A stretch of 64,000 bases of DNA, taken from NCBI GenBank assembly GCA_949358305.1, contig OX442314.1:42354581-42418580 (forward strand), read 5' to 3'. Shown piece by piece: positions 33,053 through 43,183 of this stretch (positions are counted from its first letter, which is position 1; the number at the start of each line of letters is the position of its first letter). Origin of the DNA: Strigamia acuminata. Lineage: Eukaryota; Arthropoda; Chilopoda; Geophilomorpha; Linotaeniidae. The position numbers and the translations under genes were made by a program. The notes below the pieces were generated by a model, which saw only the letters and a list, made by a program, of their open reading frames with translations, was not told where the DNA came from and did not search any database.

Positions 33053-33685
33053 TGTGAGTGTTCGGACGGACGCCACGTGGTCTGGGGAGGACCGCGAGGC
33101 GCTGGACGCAACACACACGATGATTCAATCCACGAAATACAACAGAGACACAAGTTTAGGTTTTGGTTATTGCTTTATTGTTGTCTAGGGGTATGATATG
33201 GTGTCTCAAGGTGTATTTCCCAAATGTAATAGCGGTTTTGCCGCTATTCCTGATTCGACCACGTGGCACGGCAATCGGTAGATCGCCATGACACGTGAGA
33301 TCGGTTATCGCAGTTTGTGCCGCGTCGTCGCGACGTTCTTTAGAAACGTGCGGCGAACACGGCGTGTTGGACGCTTAGGTCCCGACCGGCGACAGCATTG
33401 CTGCGTCGGTCCTTCGGGTCTCTCCTACGATCGGCATTGCGAAGAAGGTCGGAACACGACCGTTCGCCATGCTGGTCAAGAATCAACTGTCGGGCTTCTG
33501 CGGGGCCCACCACTTCCGGAAGGGGCACTTCCGGTTCCCAATTGGCCGGAGCCAATGACCAACAGCTCCACCTGGTGCGGGGGACCGCGCCAGGTCGCGC
33601 ACGAGAAACACACGAGGTGCGCGAGAGCTGGGAAGCGCCGTGTGTTGCAGTGAAGTGACACAGCATGAGTGGGCAGCTGGTCACA
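33053..33685 (-). repeat. Gypsy-1 3' LTR
   Basis: On the minus strand it begins TGTGACCAGC and ends GAACACTCACA. An AATAAA (minus) lies at 33174-33179. CACGTG E-box-like palindromes (CCACGTGG, CACGTGAG) are present. Confidence 0.93.
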
Positions 33686-33702
33686 TCTCCCCCCCCTAAA
33701 AA
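33686..33702 (-). other. Gypsy-1 polypurine tract
   Basis: The minus strand reads TTTTTAGGGGGGGGAGA directly before the LTR; this primes plus-strand DNA synthesis. Confidence 0.85.
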
Positions 33703-34056
33703 GAGGTAATTCTTAGAGAGGAGAACTGACAACACACTTCACGAAAGTGGTTTGAAAAGTTAATTGTTTATTACTTCTCTTTTTATAGGAAACACTGCGG
33801 GAAACACACACTCAAGGACCACACTTATCCCCAGGATGGAAACAGAAAAAAATTCGAAATACACTGTATAATAAAATAAAAACACACTTTGTAACAACAC
33901 TTTGTAATTTTTTGAACATGAATAAAAATGCTATTTTGAATTTTAAACTTATAACTCGTGGTTATTTAATAAAAATGAAATGAATGTGAAAACTTGTAAA
34001 TATACAATAAAAAACTTGTTGTAGGTCTAAAAAGACCTGGACGAGACTCTTTGCTT

Positions 34057-35610
34057 TCACTCTTTCGGCTCCAACGACTTTCCGGGCGTCACTGGCAATT
34101 CGTCGAGTTGATCCATTTCCTCCTGGCGAATTGGCGACATCTTCTCCGCCAGACCTCGTTGCGTTTTCGTCTGGTGGCGGCGCGCTCTCTTTTCCCGATT
34201 CTTATCCGCTGATTTCGATTTCGGCCTCGGATTCGACGTGATATCTTCCTCGGCTTTTGGGGTTTGGACCGTCGTGTCCGCATCCTCGATGATCATCGGC
34301 GTGACTTCGGTCTCACTGCCGAAAACAAGATTTGTCGGAATGTCGCCGGATATTGGTGGCATCACGACGGCTGTCGATGTTTCTGGTGCGGCGGCGGACA
34401 GTTCGCTTGCTGGTTGCAGCGGTGCGTTCGCCGTAGGAAAAACGAACGAGTTTGTGGTGGTTCCAGCTTTGGTAGAAGCTGTCAACGACAAAGAAGAGAG
34501 CGGGGCAGGCAATATTTGACTCCAAACCCCTTTCAGTTCTTCCGGAGTTTTCTCCGTCCGCATTATTTTTGGTGAAACAGTCTTGGCTGTCTCGCTCGTG
34601 ATCGTTGCCGCCGCCGGTGTCTTCGACGTGGTATTGGCGATGGCGTTTGTGTGCCGTTGGTAATCGGCCGCTTTTCGTAATTGACGACGCTTCTTGGCTT
34701 CGTCCTTTACTTCTTTCTCACTCCAAGTTGGGTGTTCCGTACGAACAGCCAACCGAAGCTCCAGTAGCTCCGCGGAAATGTTAGTTTCCATGGAAATACC
34801 CATTTGTTTTGTTGTTGCGGAAGAAGTCTTTGGACCATTTCCTTTTAATATTGGTTTGGCTGTCGAGTTTTTGCTCGATTGCTTCGCCGTTTTGTTTGTA
34901 TCGACCGTCGAGTTGTTGCTCGTGGCCTCTACTAGTGTTTGTGGTTCAAATGACGAATTTTTGTTCGACATCTTCGCCTTTTTTCTTGGCGGTTGCGTTG
35001 GGGTAGAGGATGCGGAAAGTCCCTTGAAGTAGATTTTCGCGTCCCTTTCCCTGTCGGCTTCGCTTCGAACTTTCCCCCACGTCAAGACGCGTTTGTGATC
35101 GGGAAGCAAATGTTCTGGCCGCATGAAAAATTTAAAAAAATTCTCCACCGGTCGATAAAGATAAACTATCTTTTTTCCGTTGCAGTTCATACATGCTGTT
35201 ACCTGCAAATTCGGGTAGTGCGTGAGTCCTCCGCCCATGCATACTGTGCATGTCGTGTGTGTCGACAACAATCGTTGATCCATTTTACAACAAAACTTAT
35301 CGATTTCGGAAACAATGAATATCGGGATTCCTTCGAGAATCGTTTGAATGTGAGAACTGTGGTGGTCGGTCGCTGTTGGTGAACAGAATGATTTGTAGAC
35401 CGAATCAGCGCTCGTTAAATATACGAATTTCGTACACGTGTAAATGGCGTATTTTGGAAAGTACCGCAGACGTTTTCTAGACGATCTGTGATTGGTCCAA
35501 AATCGGTTTCTTGAGTTCAGGGGTGTCCCCCTGGTGTTTAATCGAGTAATCTTGCCGGTGTTCGTCGAATTCTTTGAGGTCGACCGGAAGTTTGTTGTGG
35601 TTTTGGCCAA
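34057..35610 (-). CDS. Gypsy-1 ORF3, novel basic Cys4 protein
   Basis: 517 codons in the position where errantiviruses carry env, overlapping the end of pol by 73 bp. It has no signal peptide or membrane span of env type. The first 109 residues are Ser/Thr/Arg-rich, and a second methionine at 35283 could be the true start of a 408-residue protein. Just after it comes CTVC-X15-CMNC, a possible zinc site, then a region with aromatic residues (YLYRPVENFFKFFMRPE). Long low-complexity stretches follow, with nuclear-localisation-like clusters (PPRKKAKM; REKRARRHQTKTQR) and the conserved block TWSEKEV...RTEKTPEELKGVW. A decayed relative lies at 27216-27960. Expression would need a spliced mRNA or re-initiation. 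Function unknown. Confidence 0.85.
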   Translation of the reverse strand: MAKTTTNFRSTSKNSTNTGKITRLNTRGTPLNSRNRFWTNHRSSRKRLRYFPKYAIYTCTKFVYLTSADSVYKSFCSPTATDHHSSHIQTILEGIPIFIVSEIDKFCCKMDQRLLSTHTTCTVCMGGGLTHYPNLQVTACMNCNGKKIVYLYRPVENFFKFFMRPEHLLPDHKRVLTWGKVRSEADRERDAKIYFKGLSASSTPTQPPRKKAKMSNKNSSFEPQTLVEATSNNSTVDTNKTAKQSSKNSTAKPILKGNGPKTSSATTKQMGISMETNISAELLELRLAVRTEHPTWSEKEVKDEAKKRRQLRKAADYQRHTNAIANTTSKTPAAATITSETAKTVSPKIMRTEKTPEELKGVWSQILPAPLSSLSLTASTKAGTTTNSFVFPTANAPLQPASELSAAAPETSTAVVMPPISGDIPTNLVFGSETEVTPMIIEDADTTVQTPKAEEDITSNPRPKSKSADKNREKRARRHQTKTQRGLAEKMSPIRQEEMDQLDELPVTPGKSLEPKE

Positions 35611-38600
35611 ATATTTGTAGTTTGTTTTGAAATTACATTTGGCAGAGGCAAAACCACATTTTGGTTCAAAATATTCAATGGTTGTGTTGAAATTGGCAAT
35701 TTTGTTGTCAATTCAGCATTCCTTGGTTGGTTTTCAGGGATTTCTATATCTCCTTCATCTGGAATAGGCCATGTAGCGTTTCCTTCTGAGGGGATAAATC
35801 TCCTGAGTTTCACAATGTTGTATGTTCCTCTTGTTTGCAAAGTTATTGGTTTTGCAAGAGTATATACGTTTGTACTGTGTACTTTTGTTACTACGTATGG
35901 TCCCTCAAAACGATCTTCGAGTGACGCAGCGTAACGAATGGCTGCTTTTGATTGAGGATGGGTTTTTAGCAAAACTAAATCATCAACTTCAAAAAAATCA
36001 TCGCTACGATGTTTGTCATAATAGCCTTTTTGCTTTGTTTGTGCTAAAGTCTTGTTTTTAAGAGCTGCAGCAAGCAAAATTGTATGTCTTGCAATCAGCA
36101 TTCTGACTGCATCATATGGCCTCTCTGGGTCAAAAGGAGCATCGTAAGATACGTCTCGATTGTCCCAAAAAGGTCGTAGTTCTCTACCGTATGTCATCAT
36201 TGCTGGTGTAAATCCGGTAGATGAGTTTGGTGCAGAGCGCAGAGCAAAATTTATTTGTTCTATGCATCTATCCCATTGGTCATGTTCAAATGTGAAAATT
36301 CGAAGCATGATTTTAATGTTTCTATTCACCCGTTCCGTGAGGTTAGTTTGTGGATGGTAAGGAGTTGTTTTGATGGGAACAACCCCTGCGTCTTCACAAA
36401 GTCTCTCATAAACATCTGAAATGAATTGGGGGCCATTATCGCTTAGCATAAAGCGGGGGCACCCATGAGCGCTAAAAAATCGTTTCAAAATGGGTGCTAA
36501 TGCATTCATTTTGGCTGATCTCAGCGGTGAAGCTTCCATCCAACCCGTGGCGTAGTCCACCACAACTAGGATAAATCTATTTCGGTTTTGAGTTCGAGGT
36601 AATGGACCTATCAAATCTATTCCTACTTTTTCAAAACGTCCAATTTTTGGGGAAGTTGGAATCATGAGTCCTTTCGGCTTCCTTTGAATTGGTTTACAAC
36701 GTTGGCAGCGATCGCAGCTAGCCACGTGTATTTTTACATCTTTCTGCATATTGGGCCAGAAGTAGATTCTTTTCAATCTCTCCAAAGTCGCCTCAATTCC
36801 CCCATGACCAGCCATTGGGTGGTCGTGAACTAACTGAAGTGCTGCCAATTTGAGAGATGGAGGAACAAAGATTTTAAATCCAGTTCCTAAATCTGATTCT
36901 TCAGCAAAAAGATCTGATTTAAAAGGTGCATATATAATAAGCATACCTTTTCTTGTGAGTGTACAATCATATTGTCTGTCTTCTAGAAATTTAGGTAGTA
37001 CAGGGCGAGGTTGTTCCTCGTCCAATTCCAACCATTCCATCAGAACGGACAAATGTTTGTCTTTCTTTTGCTCTAAAGTGATGTTCTCAAAAGACATGGA
37101 ATCATCAACTTCATAAGATAGAAATGTAAGAGCGTCAGTCTCTGTGATTTCTTTCAATGTCGCTGTTTCCTCTAATGGATTAACATTATCGAGGGAGACT
37201 CTGGATAAAGCATCTGCAACTTGGTTGTCGGTGCCTTTCCTGTATTTAATGGTGAAATTCTCGTTTTGTAATTTCATTGCCCACCTTGCTAATCTGCCAG
37301 TTGGATTTTCCATCGTCATCAGAAATTTCAGAGCACGATGGTCAGTCTCAACTTCATATTCGGAATATTCAATATATGGCCTGAACTTTTCTACAGCCCA
37401 AACCACAGCTAAACATTCCAAGTCAGTGGCGCTATAGTTGTTCTCTGCTTTTTGCAGTGTTCTGCTAGCGTAAGCAACAGGTCTAAGAGCCCCATGATCG
37501 TCAATTTGCATAAGGACTGCACCAAGCCCGCCGCCACTTGCATCTGTATGGATGGTAAAGTTGCGGGAAAAATCGGGCAAAGGCAGCATAATTCCTTCTG
37601 CAAGTTGCTTTTTTAGAATCTCGAATGCGTTATTGCACTCTTCTGTCCATTTCCACTTCATATCTTTCTTTAAAAGTGCGAAGAATGGTTTCTGAGTTAT
37701 ACTCAAGTTTGGAATTAATGCAGCGTAAAATCCCACCATTCCAATAAAACGCTGAAGCTGTTTTATACTGGAAGGTGTCGGATATTTAACGATGGCTTCC
37801 ACTTTATCACCGTTTGGGCTGTAATTCCCTTGGTTCATTGTAAATCCAAGAAAATGTAAGTTTTCCGGACAGAGAAATGATTTTGAAGGACTAGCCGTCA
37901 ATTTACTTTCATCTAGTTTTGACAAGATGTCGTCTAAATGTTGCAAGTGTTCTTCAAAAGAATCACTAAAAATGATAATGTCATCCAAATAGGCGAGGGC
38001 CCATTTGTACTGAGCAGTACCAAGAACTTTATCCATCATTCTCTGAAATGCACTCGGTGCATTACATAATCCAAAGGGCATACGAGTGAACTGGTATGTT
38101 CCGTCAGATGTAGAGAAAGCGGTTTTCTTTTTATCGCTTGGTTTGAGCTTGATTTGATAATAACCTTTGGTTAGATCTAATGTGGAAAAGAATTTTTTCC
38201 CACCCAAGCAAGCCAAGATCATTGATATTGATGGCATTTGATAGACATCTTTTATTGTAATTTTGTTTAACCAGCGAAAATCGATGCACAGGCGATATCC
38301 ACCGTCTTTTTTGGCAACAATCACAGGAGGGTTTTTATAGCTCCCTTCGCATGGTTCAGCCCAACCATCTCTTAACAATTCCGCGACCAATTCTCGATAA
38401 AGCTCTGCTTTTTTCGGATTCATAGGCCGGTCTTTGCATCGAAATGCTGGTGCATCGCCCGTTGGAATTGGATGTTCCAATGTTGGGTGACAGCCAGCTT
38501 TGCTACTAAACACATGTTTGTGTTTTTTCACAAGAGCTGTGATTTGAAATCTTTGTCTTGCTGATAAGTGACTTTTGGATAAGAGTTGCTCCTCCAAAGT

Positions 38601-39281
38601 CAATGTATCAACTGCAGATTCTTTCGATTCTGCAATCAAAGCTTCCCATTGATCTATTACAGCATTCCCAAAATCTTCCGCTAATGGGGGATCATCAAAA
38701 GGAAAAGTTTCAGCAGGAAAGTCAATATGGAAATATTCTTTCTCTATCAAGTTAAGAATAATCCTGTTTTTTATTATCCAAGAACAGCCTAACAAAATAA
38801 ATTTAGAAGCTGATGGAAGTACTGTAAATTTTTCTGGAAATTCACCACCTCGCCACTTAAATGGTATAGTGATGGTTCCCATTGGTCGAGTTGGTCGGTC
38901 TCCAGTTAGCACAACTCTATTTCCTAAAAATGGAGTCATGTACTTGAAAAGGTCCAATTTCTTAAGCATTCCACCACTGATGTATTTATGAGTTGCCCCA
39001 GTGTCCATCAGAGCGGTTGCCTTAATACCATTCAAAGTTGTGTTGAGGTAGGGCATTGGTGAAATGCTTTTTCCTGTTTTCAACGCAACATTGACTTGGT
39101 CAGTTTCTGGTTTTGATGAGAAAACAATGCATGGGTTTGGTTCTTCTGATGATTTATCATCAAACAGAGAATCATACATGTCTTCTTCCGATGGCATTAG
39201 AATTGTTGAAAGTGCGCAGTCGTCGATTACTCTAAAGTCTCCTCCGACTGCGACTCCTCGTTTCCCGTTGCCGAATTCCAA
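35538..39281 (-). CDS. Gypsy-1 pol (protease, RT, RNase H, integrase)
   Basis: 1247 residues, intact, in the -1 frame relative to gag with a 55-bp overlap, so probably made by ribosomal frameshifting. Domains in order: aspartic protease (DTGA, residue 93), reverse transcriptase (DLTKGYYQ about 369; YLDD 431-434), RNase H (HTDAS about 578), integrase zinc domain (H...H...CX2C about 820-862) and integrase core (D889, D948, E983). After the core a basic tail follows, and the frame ends at 35538 with RRTPARLLD. All catalytic residues are present, so the enzyme set looks active. Confidence 0.96.
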   Translation of the reverse strand: MEFGNGKRGVAVGGDFRVIDDCALSTILMPSEEDMYDSLFDDKSSEEPNPCIVFSSKPETDQVNVALKTGKSISPMPYLNTTLNGIKATALMDTGATHKYISGGMLKKLDLFKYMTPFLGNRVVLTGDRPTRPMGTITIPFKWRGGEFPEKFTVLPSASKFILLGCSWIIKNRIILNLIEKEYFHIDFPAETFPFDDPPLAEDFGNAVIDQWEALIAESKESAVDTLTLEEQLLSKSHLSARQRFQITALVKKHKHVFSSKAGCHPTLEHPIPTGDAPAFRCKDRPMNPKKAELYRELVAELLRDGWAEPCEGSYKNPPVIVAKKDGGYRLCIDFRWLNKITIKDVYQMPSISMILACLGGKKFFSTLDLTKGYYQIKLKPSDKKKTAFSTSDGTYQFTRMPFGLCNAPSAFQRMMDKVLGTAQYKWALAYLDDIIIFSDSFEEHLQHLDDILSKLDESKLTASPSKSFLCPENLHFLGFTMNQGNYSPNGDKVEAIVKYPTPSSIKQLQRFIGMVGFYAALIPNLSITQKPFFALLKKDMKWKWTEECNNAFEILKKQLAEGIMLPLPDFSRNFTIHTDASGGGLGAVLMQIDDHGALRPVAYASRTLQKAENNYSATDLECLAVVWAVEKFRPYIEYSEYEVETDHRALKFLMTMENPTGRLARWAMKLQNENFTIKYRKGTDNQVADALSRVSLDNVNPLEETATLKEITETDALTFLSYEVDDSMSFENITLEQKKDKHLSVLMEWLELDEEQPRPVLPKFLEDRQYDCTLTRKGMLIIYAPFKSDLFAEESDLGTGFKIFVPPSLKLAALQLVHDHPMAGHGGIEATLERLKRIYFWPNMQKDVKIHVASCDRCQRCKPIQRKPKGLMIPTSPKIGRFEKVGIDLIGPLPRTQNRNRFILVVVDYATGWMEASPLRSAKMNALAPILKRFFSAHGCPRFMLSDNGPQFISDVYERLCEDAGVVPIKTTPYHPQTNLTERVNRNIKIMLRIFTFEHDQWDRCIEQINFALRSAPNSSTGFTPAMMTYGRELRPFWDNRDVSYDAPFDPERPYDAVRMLIARHTILLAAALKNKTLAQTKQKGYYDKHRSDDFFEVDDLVLLKTHPQSKAAIRYAASLEDRFEGPYVVTKVHSTNVYTLAKPITLQTRGTYNIVKLRRFIPSEGNATWPIPDEGDIEIPENQPRNAELTTKLPISTQPLNILNQNVVLPLPNVISKQTTNIWPKPQQTSGRPQRIRRTPARLLD

Positions 39282-40852
39282 CCGAATTCATTGGCCATAA
39301 ACATCTGTTGTGCCAGATGAAGTTTGGTTGCCTCGATCAACTCGATGGTTGCCTTGGCGGATTCCTCCTTGTGCGGACAGTGTCGCTCAAAATGAGGGCC
39401 TCCACATCCCCAGCAACCGCCGGTTCGTGGTTTGTTTGCATAGTCCTTCAGCTTATTGCTGGGGACTAGCGATCGGTCTGTATTCTCCGTGCCTTTGGTT
39501 GCTGCTACAGCAGCATTTTTTGGTGCGGGAAATAGTGTTCGGTTATTGAGATTTCTCATCCCAAAAGGAACAAATGTTTTTGGTTTCTCTGCAGCAGTGG
39601 CGGTCGCAGGTGTTACCGATTGCTGCGGAGTTTGTTTTGGTGGAAAAACAGTTTCTGTCTTTTCTACCAATGGAGTTGCTGAAACTACTGTCTCTTCGTT
39701 AAGGACAGAAGCTTCGGTGATTTCGCAGGCATGTTTTAATGATGCCCACGAGTTGTTAGCATGCAAAGCGGCTCGTGCCATGTCTTTAGCTGCTGGTCGC
39801 AGAATTGACAGCACTTTCCGAATTTGCTGGCTTTCATGCACCGGTATAGTAAGCTGTTGGTACAGCTTCTCAAGTCTGTTGACCACCTCCGCGGCCGATT
39901 CGTAAGATGCTTGTCTTACTTTTTCAATTTCAGCCAGCAACGCAGTGTCGCTTGGCTTAAATCGTCTTATGAATTCGTTTTCGAATTTCTGCCAAGATTC
40001 CTTATTAGCTGACGAGAACCATGTTCCCGCTTCGCCTCTAAAGAATTTGAATAGATGGTGTTGAAGCACCTGGTTTATGTAAGGATTTACATATTTCAAA
40101 GCTTTCTTCAGGTCGGTAAGAAAAGCCTTCGCTTTTGTTTTTTCCCCGTGAAAAGCTTCCATTCCAATTGCGTTGATATGTTTTGCCAAATCAATCGCAT
40201 CTTTGGGTTTAAAATCACCCAATGGTTCGTCCACTTCCTGACCGATGGTGTTACCCCAGGCCAAAAAAGTCGGATCCATAGTAATTGCTTGTGGCGTTAC
40301 GTTTTGCGTATTGCCGTTCACAATAACTGGCGTGTTTGAATGCGTGTGCGATACAGCTGTTTTTGCAGCTTTCGCCACTCTATCGGCTTCGACCATTGCA
40401 TGGCCCGCCGCTGTTACGTTGTCCATGACTGACTTCTGTTGGGTTAACAGATCAGACAATGTTTTTATCGATCGCAAATGCGTTCGATTTGTTATCTCCG
40501 CTTCTTTAAGACGGCTGGTTAGGTCGTCATTTTCCGCGTTGAATTCCGCTGATTGTTGCTTAAAAACACCAGCTTCGTGCTCGATTTCCACTGTACGGTT
40601 GGCCACTGCAAGCAGCGCGCTTTCCCATACAGCGTACGTGGTAATATTTTCAATTTTTAGATCGAAAATTTCACATGTCGTCTCAAGCATTGCTTGATCC
40701 AACGGTTTATTATTACCTTCATCCGTCATTTCTTCTTCGATTGTTGATTCAGATGATAAATTGTTGAAATCGTTGTCGGAATCCTCGTTTGTTGCAGAAG
40801 TTTTAATTGCCGGTGACTCCACCGTTTTCTTGCCTGACCTCGTGTATGGCAT
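39227..40852 (-). CDS. Gypsy-1 gag
   Basis: 541 residues starting MPYTRSGKK. An N-terminal acidic and coiled-coil region is followed by the capsid (residues about 200-390; KFFRGEAGTWF, FENEFIRRFKPSD). Near residue 490 there is one Cys/His knuckle, CWGCGGPHFERHC, which has the spacing CX2CX3HX4C, one residue shorter than the usual CX2CX4HX4C. Gag packages the RNA and forms the particle. The stop at 39227 lies inside the start of pol. Confidence 0.93.
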   Translation of the reverse strand: MPYTRSGKKTVESPAIKTSATNEDSDNDFNNLSSESTIEEEMTDEGNNKPLDQAMLETTCEIFDLKIENITTYAVWESALLAVANRTVEIEHEAGVFKQQSAEFNAENDDLTSRLKEAEITNRTHLRSIKTLSDLLTQQKSVMDNVTAAGHAMVEADRVAKAAKTAVSHTHSNTPVIVNGNTQNVTPQAITMDPTFLAWGNTIGQEVDEPLGDFKPKDAIDLAKHINAIGMEAFHGEKTKAKAFLTDLKKALKYVNPYINQVLQHHLFKFFRGEAGTWFSSANKESWQKFENEFIRRFKPSDTALLAEIEKVRQASYESAAEVVNRLEKLYQQLTIPVHESQQIRKVLSILRPAAKDMARAALHANNSWASLKHACEITEASVLNEETVVSATPLVEKTETVFPPKQTPQQSVTPATATAAEKPKTFVPFGMRNLNNRTLFPAPKNAAVAATKGTENTDRSLVPSNKLKDYANKPRTGGCWGCGGPHFERHCPHKEESAKATIELIEATKLHLAQQMFMANEFGWNSATGNEESQSEETLE

Positions 40853-43156
40853 TGACTACAATGTGCCGGAGAACAGGTCCGCAGAAAACAAAATGGATGC
40901 AAAGGATTAGTTTGCGACCAATTACGGATCAGCAACGTTGTGAAATTTAGCCATTCATGGGGGAGGGATTAGTGATGTCACTCCCCCCCATTATCCCCAT
41001 AAATCACGTGATTGGTTCGAAATTTTCAGAAGTTATTTCCCAGAGTTCCAAAAAACTTTAGTTTCTCGAAATTCCAGAATTTCTGGAAAAATCTTAGGTT
41101 TCCACATGGTTTTCCTATTGTTTCCGGGTCGCCATCTTTGATTTTTGAAAAAAATCAAGAATTTTGACCACAAAAAGATCTGATTTTTCTGTTTTTGCAG
41201 AAAAACCAACTTTTCGAAAACAACAGAAGGTGATTTGTTTGGTACTAGAAGCCATAGAACCAGATCATAAATGGTCTGATTCCAAAGAAACATGACTTTT
41301 GTACTTTGTAAAAGCACTCAAATCATGTCCCAAAAGCTTCGACATTACCAAACGAATGGTTTTTACCATTGTTAAAACAACGGTAAAGTGACACGCAAAA
41401 GCGTTAATTAATCCCACAACTTTATTGTTTTTGCAACAAAGAAGTAGAATACACAAAATAACCCCACAACTTTATTGTTTTGCAACAAAGAAGTAGAATT
41501 CACAATTTAAAAAGAAGAAAGACAAGAAAAAATACAATGAAAAAATGATAAAAGATGTGTGAAGTTCCCAAGAAAATCACCCCAAAACTTACAATTTTTA
41601 GCAGAAGTCTGCAGAAATAAACAGGGATATTACTAGTTCTCTCCTTCTGCCCCAAGAAAATAGCAATTGCGCCCGCTCGCCTACGCTGAGGCCTTCACCT
41701 CAGTCTGCACGAGGCTGCCTTCTCGACAGAAACGTGCCTACACTGGAATGTCTGCTCATCCCAATGAAGTGGTTGTTTGTTTGGGACAATCAGATATATT
41801 TTAAAAGTAGAAGGCAAACACACCTGTTGTCCCTAGTCTCCCTGGGTCCCACCCTTCAGCTGCCATCTCGAAGCCATATCACCTTCCATTTGGTGCTGTA
41901 TACCGCCCGGCATGAAATACTTGTATTCAATTGCAATGATATCTACTGTCAGGTGTGGAGTCCAAGGAAACCATGAAAATAATAGATAGAGAAGTAAAAA
42001 TTGAAGAGAAAGAAAAATGAAAAAAGTGTAAGTAAAAATATAAAGTTCCCAAATTGCAAAGATTGCTTTAAAACTGTGGTTCGAGCACAGTCTCTACACA
42101 ACCAGTAACAACTCGAAAAGTTTAAAAAAAGGTGAATAAAATATTGAAAATAAAGTTACAGGCTAGATTCCCAGTCTTTTTTCAAAGCTGGTAGCTACCT
42201 GAATATACAGATATCGTTCCTACGCCCTAACGAGCTCTCTGTATCATTCGGGCACTTCACCATCGGTATCCCCGTACCTCCGGCAGCCCGCCCCGCTGTC
42301 CAAGTCCCAGTCTCCACAGTTCTTGGGTTGTGCGCAACAACTTGCAACTGTTTCTGACCAGTACTTGGGACAGGGTAGGAATTAGAACGGAATGAACTTG
42401 GTATTCCAGCACTTTGAGCGACCGCAGGGCAATTCAGAGCTAATGAATCGCCACAGCAACCTCCAAGCCAGTTTTCCCATGCTTGCCAGCACTTCGCCGC
42501 TACCCAGATCCAATTTATTTGACCACCGCTCAGTGCATCCTGAGTAAGTCAAGGCAACTTCCCCGTAGTAGCGACCTGGATACCGGGTAATACCCCAGTC
42601 TTCAAAAGGTCTTGTGCTCAAAGCTCAGTTCATTGCAACGCTTCCTCGCCCGGCCCATAATGGAACCATTGGCTGCAGTGTGGCAATTGGATTATGCCCG
42701 CATTGGTTTTAGCGTAACCGCCTATCCCCTGTGGGTTTTGGCTTGTTGGTGGCCACCAACGCGCCTCCTCCTCTAATCAGGTTCAAAAACTCTGCAGTTA
42801 TAGTGCCATTACTTTACATGGGCTTCGCACCAAGAAAATAAAAATAAAAGCAAGGTTCAGAATCATATTCCCCTCCCAACCACCCAGTTGTTTAAGCTGA
42901 GCTAGAGAGAAATAGGAGACTTTTGGAAAGTATGGCTAATGTAAGTCCCTGCTTGCCATTACCCAGGCAAGCTGGACATGCACAGCCAAAACTTTTTGTC
43001 AAATCAGGGTCCAATGGTCAGCGATTAGCGGCCGTTTCGCTTGCTGACCCCCTGTCACAACCATGACCAAAGAAGTTTCCCCCTCTTTTGAAAGAAAGGA
43101 GATTTGTCTAATATGGTGTTTTGCACCATCAGTAAACAAAAATTTTTCGCCAGAGA
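40853..43156 (-). other. Gypsy-1 5' leader, unusually long
   Basis: About 2.3 kb between the primer site and gag holds no long sense ORF (the longest is 79 codons at 42382-42621). A tandem duplication of about 48 bp with CCACAACTTTATTGTTTT(T)GC lies at 41411-41506. Many minus-strand ATGs precede gag, so scanning from the cap would be difficult. Internal entry or splicing of the leader are possible. Confidence 0.6.
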
Positions 43157-43179
43157 GTTCAAAATCTCGGACGGGCCCA
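43157..43179 (-). other. Gypsy-1 primer binding site
   Basis: The minus strand, 4 bases after the 5' LTR, reads TGGGCCCGTCCGAGATTTTG. The complement looks like a tRNA T-arm and acceptor (GTTCAAAATCTC...) plus CCA. Which tRNA is unknown. Confidence 0.6.
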
Positions 43180-43183
43180 CAAT

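Noticed and set aside
33288-33815. Open frames of 60-131 codons on both strands of the Gypsy-1 LTR (also 43419-43815)
   Set aside because: They are identical in both LTRs, GC-rich and overlap on both strands; they reflect LTR composition rather than genes.
34057-35610. Gypsy-1 ORF3 as a retroviral-type envelope
   Set aside because: No signal peptide, furin site with fusion peptide, or C-terminal membrane anchor is visible.
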